DNA of 64,000 nucleotides from Nocardia sp. NBC_00508 (GTDB lineage: Bacteria > Actinomycetota > Actinomycetes > Mycobacteriales > Mycobacteriaceae), in NCBI RefSeq assembly GCF_036346875.1, contig NZ_CP107852.1, forward strand, positions 1,302,001-1,366,000, read 5' to 3'. Positions 9,475 to 17,232 of this stretch are shown piece by piece (the stretch's first letter is position 1; each line of letters begins with the position of its first letter). The position numbers were made by a program, and so were the translations under genes. The notes beneath the pieces are model-generated. The model did not search any database. It worked only from the letters and a program-made list of their open reading frames with translations, and was not told the origin of the DNA.

Positions 9475-9992
9475 GGAATGTCGAATAACACCGTGCGGAT
9501 TCGGTGGCGATACCCGGGAAATGATCTAGAAATGCTCAAATGTGATACAGATCACATGACGAACGAAAACTGTATCAAACATTGAGGCGCGTCGGGGAGT
9601 ACACGTTCGGTCGCCGCCGGGCGTGTCGAGCGGCTCCGGCTCTACGGCGCACGAAGAAATCACCGTATCGCGATCTATGTCGATTTATCCCGATCCACCT
9701 GCGCAAATTGCCACCCCGACGGGATCGGGTCGCCATGGGCTCGACCCATCCCACACCGTGCGCGAGCCGCGGGCGCGCCGCACCATTTCGTCGTCGTTAT
9801 CTTTTCGTGATTGCGTGGGACGCATCTCACACCGATTCGCCCGCAAATTTGCCGGACACCCGCTTTTCGCATTCCGCGGGCTTTACAAATCACCGTGATG
9901 TCTTCGTAATCTTTTCGAGACCTCACGGAGTCCGACGAAGTCCGCGGCACCACCGGGTGCGGCGTCGTGAGGCAGATTGGGAGTACCGCATC
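9475..9992. other. Long divergent intergenic region
   Basis: This 518-base gap separates the DnaQ-UvrC gene (-) from an NlpC/P60 gene (+). It contains the CRP-type palindrome at 9541-9556 and a stretch poorer in GC than its surroundings (9520-9590 and 9660-9960), as expected for promoters and a long 5' leader. I looked for a ydaO-type (c-di-AMP) leader, which often precedes actinobacterial wall hydrolases, and could not recognise its conserved core. No gene is apparent. Confidence 0.6.
9541..9556. promoter_or_regulatory. Perfect CRP/GlxR-type binding site
   Basis: TGTGA-TACAGA-TCACA is a perfect inverted repeat identical to the consensus of cAMP-receptor-type regulators (TGTGA-N6-TCACA). It lies 67 bases upstream of the DnaQ-UvrC frame and about 440 bases upstream of the NlpC/P60 start, so which gene it controls is unclear. 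Confidence 0.7.
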
Positions 9993-10562
9993 ATGACGAC
10001 CAACGCCGTCAAGCGTCACGCTCAGCGCGCTGTTGCCGCCGGGGCCGTCGGCGCTGCCACCCTCGGCGCGTTCCTGCTTCCGGCCGCCCCCGCTTCGGCC
10101 CAGCCGGTGACCATCCCCGGCGTCGGGACCTTCGAGGTTCCGAACGAGATCCCGCTCCCGCAGGCTGCCCCCGGTCTCGAGCTGCCGGGCCAGGCTCCGC
10201 TTCCCTTCGCCGCCCCCCAGCGCGCGGGCGACATCGCACTGGATGCCGCGCTGAGCAAGGTCGGCTCCCCCTACGTCTACGGCGCCGCAGGCCCCAACTC
10301 GTTCGATTGCTCCGGCCTCGTTCAGTGGTCTTACCGGCAGGCGGGCCTCGAGCTGCCGCGCACCAGCGGCGCGCAACTCGCCTCGGGCACCCCGGTGTCG
10401 GTGGACGACCTGCAGCCGGGCGACCTGGTCTCGTTCTACGGCGGCGGGCACTCCGGCCTGTACGCCGGTGACGGCAACATCGTGCACGCGTCCACCTCGG
10501 GCACGCCCGTGCAGGTTGCGCCGATCTCGTCGATGCCGATCGCCGGCGCTCGTCGCTTCTGA
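9993..10562 (+). CDS. Secreted NlpC/P60 peptidoglycan endopeptidase
   Basis: The 189-residue product has a signal peptide (cleavage near PASAQP, about residue 36), a proline-rich spacer and a C-terminal NlpC/P60 domain of about 115 residues. The catalytic cysteine is in FDCSGLVQWSYRQAG, the first histidine in GGGHSGLYAG, and the third polar residue in IVHAS. Enzymes of this family cut the D-Glu to diaminopimelate bond of stem peptides outside the cell. It resembles the short RipB/RipD-type hydrolases of mycobacteria. The frame is open upstream but only the ATG at 9993 gives a signal peptide. A second NlpC/P60 gene follows. Confidence 0.92.
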   Translation: MTTNAVKRHAQRAVAAGAVGAATLGAFLLPAAPASAQPVTIPGVGTFEVPNEIPLPQAAPGLELPGQAPLPFAAPQRAGDIALDAALSKVGSPYVYGAAGPNSFDCSGLVQWSYRQAGLELPRTSGAQLASGTPVSVDDLQPGDLVSFYGGGHSGLYAGDGNIVHASTSGTPVQVAPISSMPIAGARRF

Positions 10563-10571
10563 GAAACCGCA

Positions 10572-10598
10572 GGTCGGGCCACCAGCCGTGGCCCGACC
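10572..10598 (+). terminator. Hairpin terminator after the NlpC/P60 gene
   Basis: GGTCGGGCCAC and GTGGCCCGACC form a perfect 11-base stem with a five-base loop (CAGCC), starting ten bases after the stop codon. No U tract follows. Confidence 0.8.
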
Positions 10599-10781
10599 AT
10601 CGCGTGGACGGCGTGCCCGTTTCGTCCTCTACTGGACATCGACGCCTGCCGTTCCGTAACCTAACCGAGACCTTTCGCTGATTACCCCGGGTTCGCGCCT
10701 GGCAAACCTCGGGGTTCGACGAAGGCCTCTGCGTCGGTTTCACGAGAGATCGCTTCACGAGAGAACGGGGCACTGCGGGCT

Positions 10782-11846
10782 GTGGCTGAACATCACCGGA
10801 GACAGCACAGGAAACGTCTGGTGGGAGCAACGCTCGCAACCGGGATCTTGGCCGTGGGCCTCTGCGGCGGCGGTCCGGCCGGAGCCGATCCGGTCGCGCT
10901 TCCCGCGACAGCCACCGAAGCCGTGCAACGAATGGTCGATCTGTCCCGCCAGTCCGAGCAGCTCAATCAGCAAGCGCTGGACGCGGAGACCGAGTTGGAC
11001 GCCAAACTCGTCGTCCAACGCGACGCCGAAGCCAGACTGGCCGCCAGCACCGACATGGTGAACCGAGCCCGCGACGAGGTGCGCCGCTACCAGCCGGTCA
11101 TCGACCGCACCGCGATCGCCGCCTACCAGGGCGCCCGCACCAATCGCCTGTTCGCCGTGCTGGTCAGCGACTCACCGCAGCAACTGCTCGACCAGATGTC
11201 CACCCTCGACGTGGTCACCGCGCAGACCTCGGCACAGCTCGATCAATACAAGAAGGCCACCGACGCCGCGACCGCGGCCGAATCGACGGCCCGCACCGCC
11301 GCCGACGCCGCGCGCGCGGCTGCGGACAAGGCCGACGCGGTGCGCAACGATCTGGAACGGAAGCGCGACGACCTGGGCAGCGCGATCGCCCAGGTGGTGC
11401 AGGCATGGAGCGCGCTGTCGAGCACGGACAAGTCGGCGCTGGCGGGCTCCCCGTTCCCGCCCGGCTACGACCGTGACACCTTGCTGCAGGGCCTGGTCCC
11501 TGGCAACGGCACCAGCGCGCTGGCCGCCGGGCTCACCCGGGTCGGCGACCCCTACGTCTGGGGCGCCACCGGCCCGAGCCAGTTCGACTGCTCCGGCCTG
11601 GTCCTGTGGGCGTTCAAACAGGTCGGCAAGACCGTGCCGCGCACCAGCTCCCAGCAGGCCGGCTACGGCACACCCGTCGCCAAGAAGGACATGCAGCCCG
11701 GCGACGTGGTCTTCTTCTACTCCGACGCCTCACATGTCGGCATCTACGCAGGCAACGGACTCATGCTGCACGCGTCCACCTTCGGCGTTCCCGTCGCGGT
11801 CGCACCCCTGGGCTCGACACCGTTCCACTCGGCTCGGCGATACTAG
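10782..11846 (+). CDS. ripC: RipC-like secreted NlpC/P60 endopeptidase with coiled-coil N-terminus
   Basis: The 354-residue product has a signal peptide (cleavage near GPAGADP), a long alanine- and glutamine-rich coiled coil from about 45 to 215, and a C-terminal NlpC/P60 domain (about 240-354) with the catalytic cysteine in FDCSGLVLWAFKQ and histidine in HVGIYAGNG. This layout matches RipC of mycobacteria, which splits peptidoglycan stem peptides and is held inactive until FtsEX engages its coiled coil. That regulation is known for RipC but only inferred here. The start is a GTG. Synteny with pimB' and the DnaQ-UvrC gene supports the assignment. Confidence 0.88.
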   Translation: MAEHHRRQHRKRLVGATLATGILAVGLCGGGPAGADPVALPATATEAVQRMVDLSRQSEQLNQQALDAETELDAKLVVQRDAEARLAASTDMVNRARDEVRRYQPVIDRTAIAAYQGARTNRLFAVLVSDSPQQLLDQMSTLDVVTAQTSAQLDQYKKATDAATAAESTARTAADAARAAADKADAVRNDLERKRDDLGSAIAQVVQAWSALSSTDKSALAGSPFPPGYDRDTLLQGLVPGNGTSALAAGLTRVGDPYVWGATGPSQFDCSGLVLWAFKQVGKTVPRTSSQQAGYGTPVAKKDMQPGDVVFFYSDASHVGIYAGNGLMLHASTFGVPVAVAPLGSTPFHSARRY

Positions 11847-11927
11847 GCGCCGTGAGCCCCGGCACCACACGAGCGACGGCAAGACCGACCGACCGCGACG
11901 GACGACCGTGAGTGGCCGGAGCGAGGC

Positions 11928-12929
11928 GTGCCGATGACCGGCGCGCGGAGGCTGCGCGACTGGTGGTCGGCGCGGCGGCGATTCGAGTTCTGTCTCACCG
12001 TCGCGATGGTGATGGCGCTGACCGGCGTGTGCGTCGCGCTGCTCATGCTGCCCAACGCGGTACTGCCGAAACCGCGTGCCGCCCAACCGGGTGCGACCGA
12101 AGCCGTGGGCCAGGCCGCGGCCGCCGATCCCCGGCTGGCCGAGGTACGGCGCATCGTCGAACCGTTCGGGCCGATCGTCGCCCGCCGGGTACCGACCGGC
12201 GACGGACGACAGTCCCTGGTCGTCGGCCATCCCGCCCAGCAGGTCGAAATCGAGATCCTCGAACGCGAACTCGCCGCCGCCATCACCGGGGTGACCGACG
12301 TGTGGGGCCCTGGCTGGGCTCAGTCGGCGCTGGTGGTCGTGGCCTCGTCCCCCTCCGAATTCGCGGCTCTCCTGCGCTCGGGGGCCCTCCTTCCCACCGA
12401 GGTCGCCGCCGCGTCGATCGCCGACCCGCTCACGCCGGGCGCCCAGCCCACCGGCCAGCGCGTTGTCTTCGGCCCCGACGCGGGCCGCCGCCTCGATCCC
12501 GCAGGCATGGCCACCCTGCTGCGGCACGAACTCACCCACATCGCGGCCCGCGCCGACACCGTCGACGGCGCACCGCTGTGGATGCTGGAGGGCTTCGCCG
12601 ACTACACCGCCAACCACGGTCAGGGCCGCCGCTTCGCCGACATCGCCCCCACCGTCACCGCCCACGCGGGCGAAATCCCCGAGGACCTCCCCACCGACGC
12701 CGAATTCTCCGGCCCCGACGCCGCGCTCGCCTACGAAAAGGCCTGGTCCATCTGCGCTTTCGTCGCCGAAAAGTACGACCGAGCCCGCCTCGTCCAGCTC
12801 TACCACCGCATCGCCGCGGCCGAACAGGACCCCGCCTCAGAAGACCACGTCCTTCGCGAAGTCCTCGGCACAACCCGCACGGACTTCATCACCGACTGGC
12901 GCTCCTGGCTCACTGCCCAGACCACCTGA
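11928..12929 (+). CDS. Membrane-anchored zinc metallopeptidase-like protein
   Basis: The 333-residue product has one N-terminal transmembrane segment (about 20-43) and an outside domain. The segment LLRHELTHIAAR carries an HExxH zinc motif, and LWMLEGFADYT about 20 residues later supplies the third-ligand glutamate in the form typical of gluzincin (peptidase MA-like) proteins. The domain therefore looks catalytically competent. The substrate is unknown; its place between RipC and PimB' suggests an envelope role. The start is GTG, with an in-frame ATG two codons later. It follows ripC by 81 bases and is probably co-transcribed. Confidence 0.78.
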   Translation: MPMTGARRLRDWWSARRRFEFCLTVAMVMALTGVCVALLMLPNAVLPKPRAAQPGATEAVGQAAAADPRLAEVRRIVEPFGPIVARRVPTGDGRQSLVVGHPAQQVEIEILERELAAAITGVTDVWGPGWAQSALVVVASSPSEFAALLRSGALLPTEVAAASIADPLTPGAQPTGQRVVFGPDAGRRLDPAGMATLLRHELTHIAARADTVDGAPLWMLEGFADYTANHGQGRRFADIAPTVTAHAGEIPEDLPTDAEFSGPDAALAYEKAWSICAFVAEKYDRARLVQLYHRIAAAEQDPASEDHVLREVLGTTRTDFITDWRSWLTAQTT

Positions 12930-13120
12930 CACTCTCACCGCAATCCGAGTTACGTCCGGCCCGCACCGAACCGGGCACCGCGCAATCGACTGACACATCG
13001 CCGCACAGCGGGCAGCCTGGTTGTTACGTCCAGGCGACCAATCGCATTCCCGCAAAGCCCCAACGGCTGTCGCCCGGCAACCCGCACATCCCAGGTGCCG
13101 CGGTTGCCAGCACCAATCGA

Positions 13121-13250
13121 CCGCTCGGCCCAACTCCCGCTTTCCAGCGAAGCGAGCGTTCCCCGTTCGCGGCCCGGCTCGCGTCCGAGCGGCGGTCGCG
13201 TCGGCGACGAACCCGCCAGCGGCGACCACGCGACCGAGACGGCGAACGCC
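13121..13250 (+). repeat. Degenerate copy of the palindromic repeat
   Basis: This unit starts like the full repeat (CTCGGCCCAACTCCCGC, then CAGCGAAGCGAGCG) and contains the left arm, but the right arm is diverged, so the large hairpin is only partly formed. It precedes the intact copy at 13281 in the same orientation. Confidence 0.6.
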
Positions 13251-13280
13251 CACATCCCCCGGCTACCACCCCAACGCAAC

Positions 13281-13503
13281 CACATCGGCCCAACCCCCGC
13301 TTCCGAGCGAAGCGAGACCTAGCATTCCCCGTTCGCGGCCCGGCTCGCGTCCGAGCGGCCGCCGCGTCCGCGACGAAGTCGCCAGCGGCGGTCGCTCGGA
13401 CGCGAGCCATAAGGGGGGCCGCGAACACGCCGCGACGGAGTCGCGGCCGAACAAACACCGCCGCGAACACGCAGCGCCGCAGGCGCTGCAAAACAAACAC
13501 AGT
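13281..13503 (+). repeat. Modular palindromic intergenic repeat, copy upstream of pimB'
   Basis: The same modules as at 5270-5448 occur here. The 24-base arms are 13342-13365 and 13385-13408 and differ by one G-T pair, the loop is identical, and the GCAGCGCC/GGCGCTGC hairpin lies at 13471-13489. An extra small hairpin (CCGCGAC, loop GGA, GTCGCGG) is inserted between them around 13430-13447. The unit ends with AAACAAACACAG, a few bases before the pimB' start. The gap 12930-13515 holds nothing else that I recognise. Confidence 0.85.
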
Positions 13504-13515
13504 ATTTTGTTCCGC

Positions 13516-14643
13516 ATGGCCCGAACTTTGCTGGTTACCAATGATTTCCCGCCGCGGCCGGGCGGTATCCAGTCGTATCTGCAGGCGTTGGCCGGTCAGC
13601 TGCCGCCCGATGAGCTGGTGGTCTATGCCCCGCGGTGGCGCGGCGACAGCCATCTGAAGTTCGATGCCAAGCAGAAGTTCCAGGTGGTTCGTCATCCCAC
13701 CACGCTGATGCTGCCGACTCCGCTCGTGCTGCGTCGCGCCGCCCGCCTGCTGCGGAGCGAGCAGTGTGACACGGTGTGGTTCGGCGCGGCGGCGCCGCTG
13801 GCGCTCATGTCGCCTGCGCTGCGTCGTGCGGGCGCCGAGCGCATTCTGGCCAGCACGCATGGCCATGAGGTCGGCTGGTCGATGCTGCCCGGCGCCAGGC
13901 AGGCGCTGCGCGCCATCGGCGAGCACACCGACGTGGTGACCTACGTCAGCCGCTATACCCGCCGCCGGTTCGCGTCCGCGTTCGGGGCGAACGCGGGGCT
14001 GGAATATCTGCCGCCTGGCGTGGACTCCGAGGTGTTCCGCCCGGATCCGGCGGCACGGGCCGAGCTGCGCGAACGCTACGGTCTGGGCGACCGCCCGACC
14101 ATTCTGTGCCTGTCCCGGCTGGTTCCGCGCAAAGGCCAGGACGCGTTGATTCTCGCGATGCGCGACATCCGGGAACGGGTCGAGGGGGCCGTGCTGGTGA
14201 TCGCGGGCGGCGGGCCCTTCGAGGAGAAGCTGCGCGCGCTGGCGGTCGCCGCGGGCGTCGCCGATGCCGTGGTGTTCACCGGCCGCGTCCCGTCCGGCGA
14301 GCTGGCCGCGCATCACACGCTGGCCGACGTCTTCGCGATGCCGTGCCGCACCAGGGGCGCGGGCCTGGACGTCGAGGGTTTGGGGATCGTCTACCTGGAG
14401 GCGTCCGCATCCGGCGTTCCGGTGGTGGCGGGCAATTCCGGCGGTGCGCCGGAAACCGTCATCGAGGGCAAGACCGGCCGCGTGGTGGACGGCCGTTCCG
14501 TGCAGCAGATCGCTGACGCCCTGGTGGAGATCCTGTCCGATCGGGATGCCGCTGCGCGGATGGGCGCGGCGGGGCGCGCGTTCGTCGAGCAGCAGTGGCG
14601 CTGGGACAGCCTGGGCGCCCGCCTGCGACAGCTGCTGCGGTGA
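13516..14643 (+). CDS. pimB: GT4 mannosyltransferase PimB'
   Basis: PimB' adds the second mannose to phosphatidylinositol monomannoside on the inner face of the membrane, an early step toward PIMs and lipoarabinomannan. The 375-residue product shows the GT-B fold: an N-terminal NDFPPRPGGIQSYL glycine loop, CLSRLVPRKGQD at the domain junction, and the GT4 donor-site motif around DVEGLGIVYLEAS and GNSGGAPETV. Length is close to mycobacterial PimB' (about 385). The ATG at 13516 was chosen because the family begins ARTLLVTNDFPP; the open frame upstream runs through the repeat. It heads a tight + strand gene series. Confidence 0.93.
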   Translation: MARTLLVTNDFPPRPGGIQSYLQALAGQLPPDELVVYAPRWRGDSHLKFDAKQKFQVVRHPTTLMLPTPLVLRRAARLLRSEQCDTVWFGAAAPLALMSPALRRAGAERILASTHGHEVGWSMLPGARQALRAIGEHTDVVTYVSRYTRRRFASAFGANAGLEYLPPGVDSEVFRPDPAARAELRERYGLGDRPTILCLSRLVPRKGQDALILAMRDIRERVEGAVLVIAGGGPFEEKLRALAVAAGVADAVVFTGRVPSGELAAHHTLADVFAMPCRTRGAGLDVEGLGIVYLEASASGVPVVAGNSGGAPETVIEGKTGRVVDGRSVQQIADALVEILSDRDAAARMGAAGRAFVEQQWRWDSLGARLRQLLR

Positions 14644-14672
14644 TCCGCGTCGCATCTACTACGCTCAGCGGA

Positions 14673-15056
14673 GTGAGCAGTATCCAGGTCGCAGATCAGA
14701 CCTTCGTCGCCGCATCGGGGGCCGCCGTCGCCGAGCTGCTGGCGGGACCGACCAATTGGCGCCGCTGGTGGCCGGACCTGGTCTTGGAGGTCCGGGAAGA
14801 TCGGGGCGAGAAGGGCATCCGCTGGACGGTGACCGGCGGACTGACCGGAACGATGGAAGTGTGGCTGCAGCCCTCCCTCGACGGCGTGATCCTGCACTAC
14901 TTCTTGCACGCCGAGCCGGAGCCCGCGCTGCCCGCGGGCAAGCTCGCCGCGGCCAACCGGGCGCGCCGTGTCGCGGGCAGGAACATGTCGTTCGAACTGA
15001 AGTCCCGGCTGGAGGCGGATCGCCCGGCCGGTGTGGCGCCCGCGCACCAGTCCTGA
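14673..15056 (+). CDS. SRPBCC-fold protein, Rv2186c-like
   Basis: The 127-residue product starts SSIQVADQTFVAAS and includes a WW-containing stretch (NWRRWWPDLVLEV) and GIRWTVTGGLTGTMEVW, giving the strand pattern of START/SRPBCC proteins that bind hydrophobic ligands. It lies between pimB' and a second, clearer SRPBCC gene, as in mycobacteria. The GTG at 14673 is my preferred start because it gives the family-like N-terminus; a GTG at 14640 overlapping the pimB' stop is possible. The ligand is unknown. Confidence 0.75.
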   Translation: MSSIQVADQTFVAASGAAVAELLAGPTNWRRWWPDLVLEVREDRGEKGIRWTVTGGLTGTMEVWLQPSLDGVILHYFLHAEPEPALPAGKLAAANRARRVAGRNMSFELKSRLEADRPAGVAPAHQS

Positions 15057-15093
15057 CGACCCAGCACCGACGCTGAAAGGAAGCGCTGTCCGC

Positions 15094-15531
15094 ATGGCCG
15101 ACCGGACCCAGAGATCGATCGTCATCGAGGCTCCGTCGCAACAGGTGATGTCCATCATCGCGGACCTGGAGGCCTACCCGGAGTGGGTGGCGGCGGCGAA
15201 ATCGGTCGAGGTGCTCCGGAAGCGGCCGGACGGCCTCGCCGAGACCGCGCGGTTCGTGCTGGACACCGGGGTGGTGAAAGACACCTACGTCCTCTCCTAC
15301 GACTGGCGCGCCGACCACAAGTCGGTCAGCTGGACGCTGCTCAGCGGTGAACTGCAGCGAGCGCAGCACGGTACCTACGAGCTGATCGATCTCCCCGATG
15401 GCAACACCGAGGTCGTCTACACCCTGACCGTCGATTTGAACATCCCGATGATCGGCATGTTCAAGCGCAAGGCCGAGAAGGTGATCACCGATACCGCGCT
15501 GAAGGAACTGAAGAAACGGGTCGAAGGCTGA
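15094..15531 (+). CDS. SRPBCC family protein (polyketide cyclase/dehydrase-like)
   Basis: The 145-residue product is a single START-like domain: an opening strand (RSIVIEAPSQQVMSIIADLEAYPEW), the hydrophobic cavity strands, and a C-terminal helix (RKAEKVITDTALKELKKRV). It corresponds to mycobacterial Rv2185c (TB16.3). The fold binds lipids or other hydrophobic molecules; catalytic activity is not evident. GAAAGGAAG precedes the ATG. Its stop overlaps the likely start region of the ArsA-like ATPase, which suggests coupled expression. Confidence 0.88.
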   Translation: MADRTQRSIVIEAPSQQVMSIIADLEAYPEWVAAAKSVEVLRKRPDGLAETARFVLDTGVVKDTYVLSYDWRADHKSVSWTLLSGELQRAQHGTYELIDLPDGNTEVVYTLTVDLNIPMIGMFKRKAEKVITDTALKELKKRVEG

Positions 15532-16838
15532 TCGCGCAGGAGCCCCGGGTCGAGCTGTTCATCGGCAAGGGAGGGGTAGGAAAGACCACGCTCGCGTGTG
15601 CCACCGCCATGGCCGAGGCCAGGTCGGGCCGCCGCGTGCTGGTCGCCTCGCTCGATCAAGCACACTCGCTCGGCGACGCGCTCGGCTTCCGCTTCGCGCA
15701 CGATCCGGGCACCGTGACCGGCGTCGCGCGGGTGCTGCCCGGCCTGGACGTGATCGAGGTGGATTCGCTCGCCTTGCTCGAGGACCGGTTCCGCGACGTG
15801 GTCCGGATGATCTCGGCGGATCGCGGACACCGGCACGGCGTCGATCTCGCCGCACTGGACCCGGCGGAACTGACCGGACTGCCCGGCGTGCAGGAACTGC
15901 TGATGCTGGTGGAGATCGCCCAGTTCGCCGCGGAGGACACCTGGGACCTGATCGTCGTCGACTGCCCACCGTCGGCGGACATGCTACGCATCGTCAGCGC
16001 GCCGGACATGCTGCTGGGCTATCTGGAGCGGATCTGGCCGCCGCACGCGCGGGCGATGAGCGCCATCGGCACCGATCTGCGCCGCGCCGTGCTCGCGGCC
16101 ACGGTCGAACGGATCGCCAAGGCCGTCACCGAGGTTCGTGACCTGCTCGCCGACCACCGGCGCACCGGGGCGCGACTGGTCACGGTCGCCGAGCGGGTGG
16201 CGGTAGCCGAATCCGAGCGGGTGCGTTCGGCGGCGGCGCTGTTGGGCCTGCGGCTGGACGCTGTGGTGGTGAACAAGGTGCTGCCCGACCTCGAACGGCC
16301 CGCCGGCCCGGCCGGGGCCGAACATCCGGCGGTGCAGTGGTATTCGAGCCGGCGCGGCGAACAAGCGGACGTGATCGCCGAGTTGCGCCACAAGTTGCCG
16401 GGCATCCCGGTGCTGATCGCGCAGCACACCGGCGCGGAGCCGATCGGGCTGAATTCGCTGGCCGCGCTGTCGTACGCGGTGGACTCGGCAGGCAACACAC
16501 GCGACGCTGCGCTTATGCTGAGCGACAATCAGACGGAGGTCGACGCGGGTTCCCGCGAACCGGCGGTTCGGCGGGAATCCGGCACCGGTTTGCAGTCGGT
16601 GTACGCGCTGCGCATGCACCTGCCGGTGGTCGACGCCGCGACACTGCGCCTTGGCCGAGTGGAGGACGATTTGATCGTGGGAGCGGACGGTGTCCGGCGC
16701 CGGGTGCGCCTGGCGCCGGTATTGCGGCGGTGCACGGTCGACGGCGCCGAACTCGACGACGGATACCTGGTGGTCCGGTTCCGGCCGGATCCGCGGATCT
16801 GGTCGCCCATGTCCGAAAGCGACGGATATGACCGGTGA
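15528..16838 (+). CDS. ArsA/Get3-like anion-transporting-type ATPase
   Basis: The 436-residue product begins with the deviant Walker A loop FIGKGGVGKTTLA, followed by DQAHSLGDALG (switch I) and DLIVVDCPPSADMLR (switch II), all hallmarks of ArsA/Get3 ATPases. It matches Rv2184c in length and in its C-terminal domain (GVRRRVRLAPVLRRC). The first ATG (15609) lies after the P-loop and would destroy the enzyme. Upstream in frame there is no ATG, GTG or TTG near the previous gene's end, so initiation must occur at a non-standard codon such as CTG 15528, which overlaps the preceding stop. Membrane-protein targeting or cell-wall roles are possible. Confidence 0.85.
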   Translation: MIAQEPRVELFIGKGGVGKTTLACATAMAEARSGRRVLVASLDQAHSLGDALGFRFAHDPGTVTGVARVLPGLDVIEVDSLALLEDRFRDVVRMISADRGHRHGVDLAALDPAELTGLPGVQELLMLVEIAQFAAEDTWDLIVVDCPPSADMLRIVSAPDMLLGYLERIWPPHARAMSAIGTDLRRAVLAATVERIAKAVTEVRDLLADHRRTGARLVTVAERVAVAESERVRSAAALLGLRLDAVVVNKVLPDLERPAGPAGAEHPAVQWYSSRRGEQADVIAELRHKLPGIPVLIAQHTGAEPIGLNSLAALSYAVDSAGNTRDAALMLSDNQTEVDAGSREPAVRRESGTGLQSVYALRMHLPVVDAATLRLGRVEDDLIVGADGVRRRVRLAPVLRRCTVDGAELDDGYLVVRFRPDPRIWSPMSESDGYDR

Positions 16839-17232
16839 TCCATGCCCGCCTCCGGGCCACGCCGCGGCGGATGGTGCCGCCGAATTCGCGGAGGAACTGA
16901 AACTGCTGGCCGAGGCGGTCCTGGAACGCGTCGAGCCGGCGCTGCGGCGCGTCGCCGACGGACAGGCCGAGTGGTCCGGTTGCGACTGGTGCCCGGTGTG
17001 TGCGGCCGCGGCGCTGCTGCGCGGGGAGCACCACGAGCTGCTGGCCGCGGTCGCCGAGCACAGCACCGCGATCGTCACCGTGCTGCGTGAGGCGCTGGCC
17101 GGGGCGCCGGTCGAGCCGGTGATGCCGACCGACGCCGACCGGGAAGCCGGTCCCCCGCCTGGGCGCGACGCGGATACCGAGGACCATGAGCGCTCCCGCT
17201 ACGTCGGCATCCCCGTGACGATCAAGGTATGA
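16828..17232 (+). CDS. Conserved actinobacterial hypothetical protein, Rv2183c-like
   Basis: The 134-residue product has a helical N-terminal half (LKLLAEAVLERVEPALRRVADG) and a cysteine pair in CDWCPVC that could bind metal, followed by a disordered, acidic tail. The start ATG overlaps the end of the ArsA-like gene by 11 bases, and its stop overlaps the next start, so it is translated as part of this operon. The linkage to the ATPase is conserved in mycobacteria, which suggests a partnership, but no function is known to me. Confidence 0.82.
   Translation: MTGDPCPPPGHAAADGAAEFAEELKLLAEAVLERVEPALRRVADGQAEWSGCDWCPVCAAAALLRGEHHELLAAVAEHSTAIVTVLREALAGAPVEPVMPTDADREAGPPPGRDADTEDHERSRYVGIPVTIKV

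Noticed and set aside
9600..9990. Possible ydaO (c-di-AMP) riboswitch in the leader of the NlpC/P60 gene
   Set aside because: Context fits, but I could not find the conserved core and pairing of that class. A covariance-model search would decide it.
10650..10700. GTAACC-containing stretch upstream of ripC as an MtrA site
   Set aside because: Only one partial half-site is visible and not the spaced tandem that MtrA needs.
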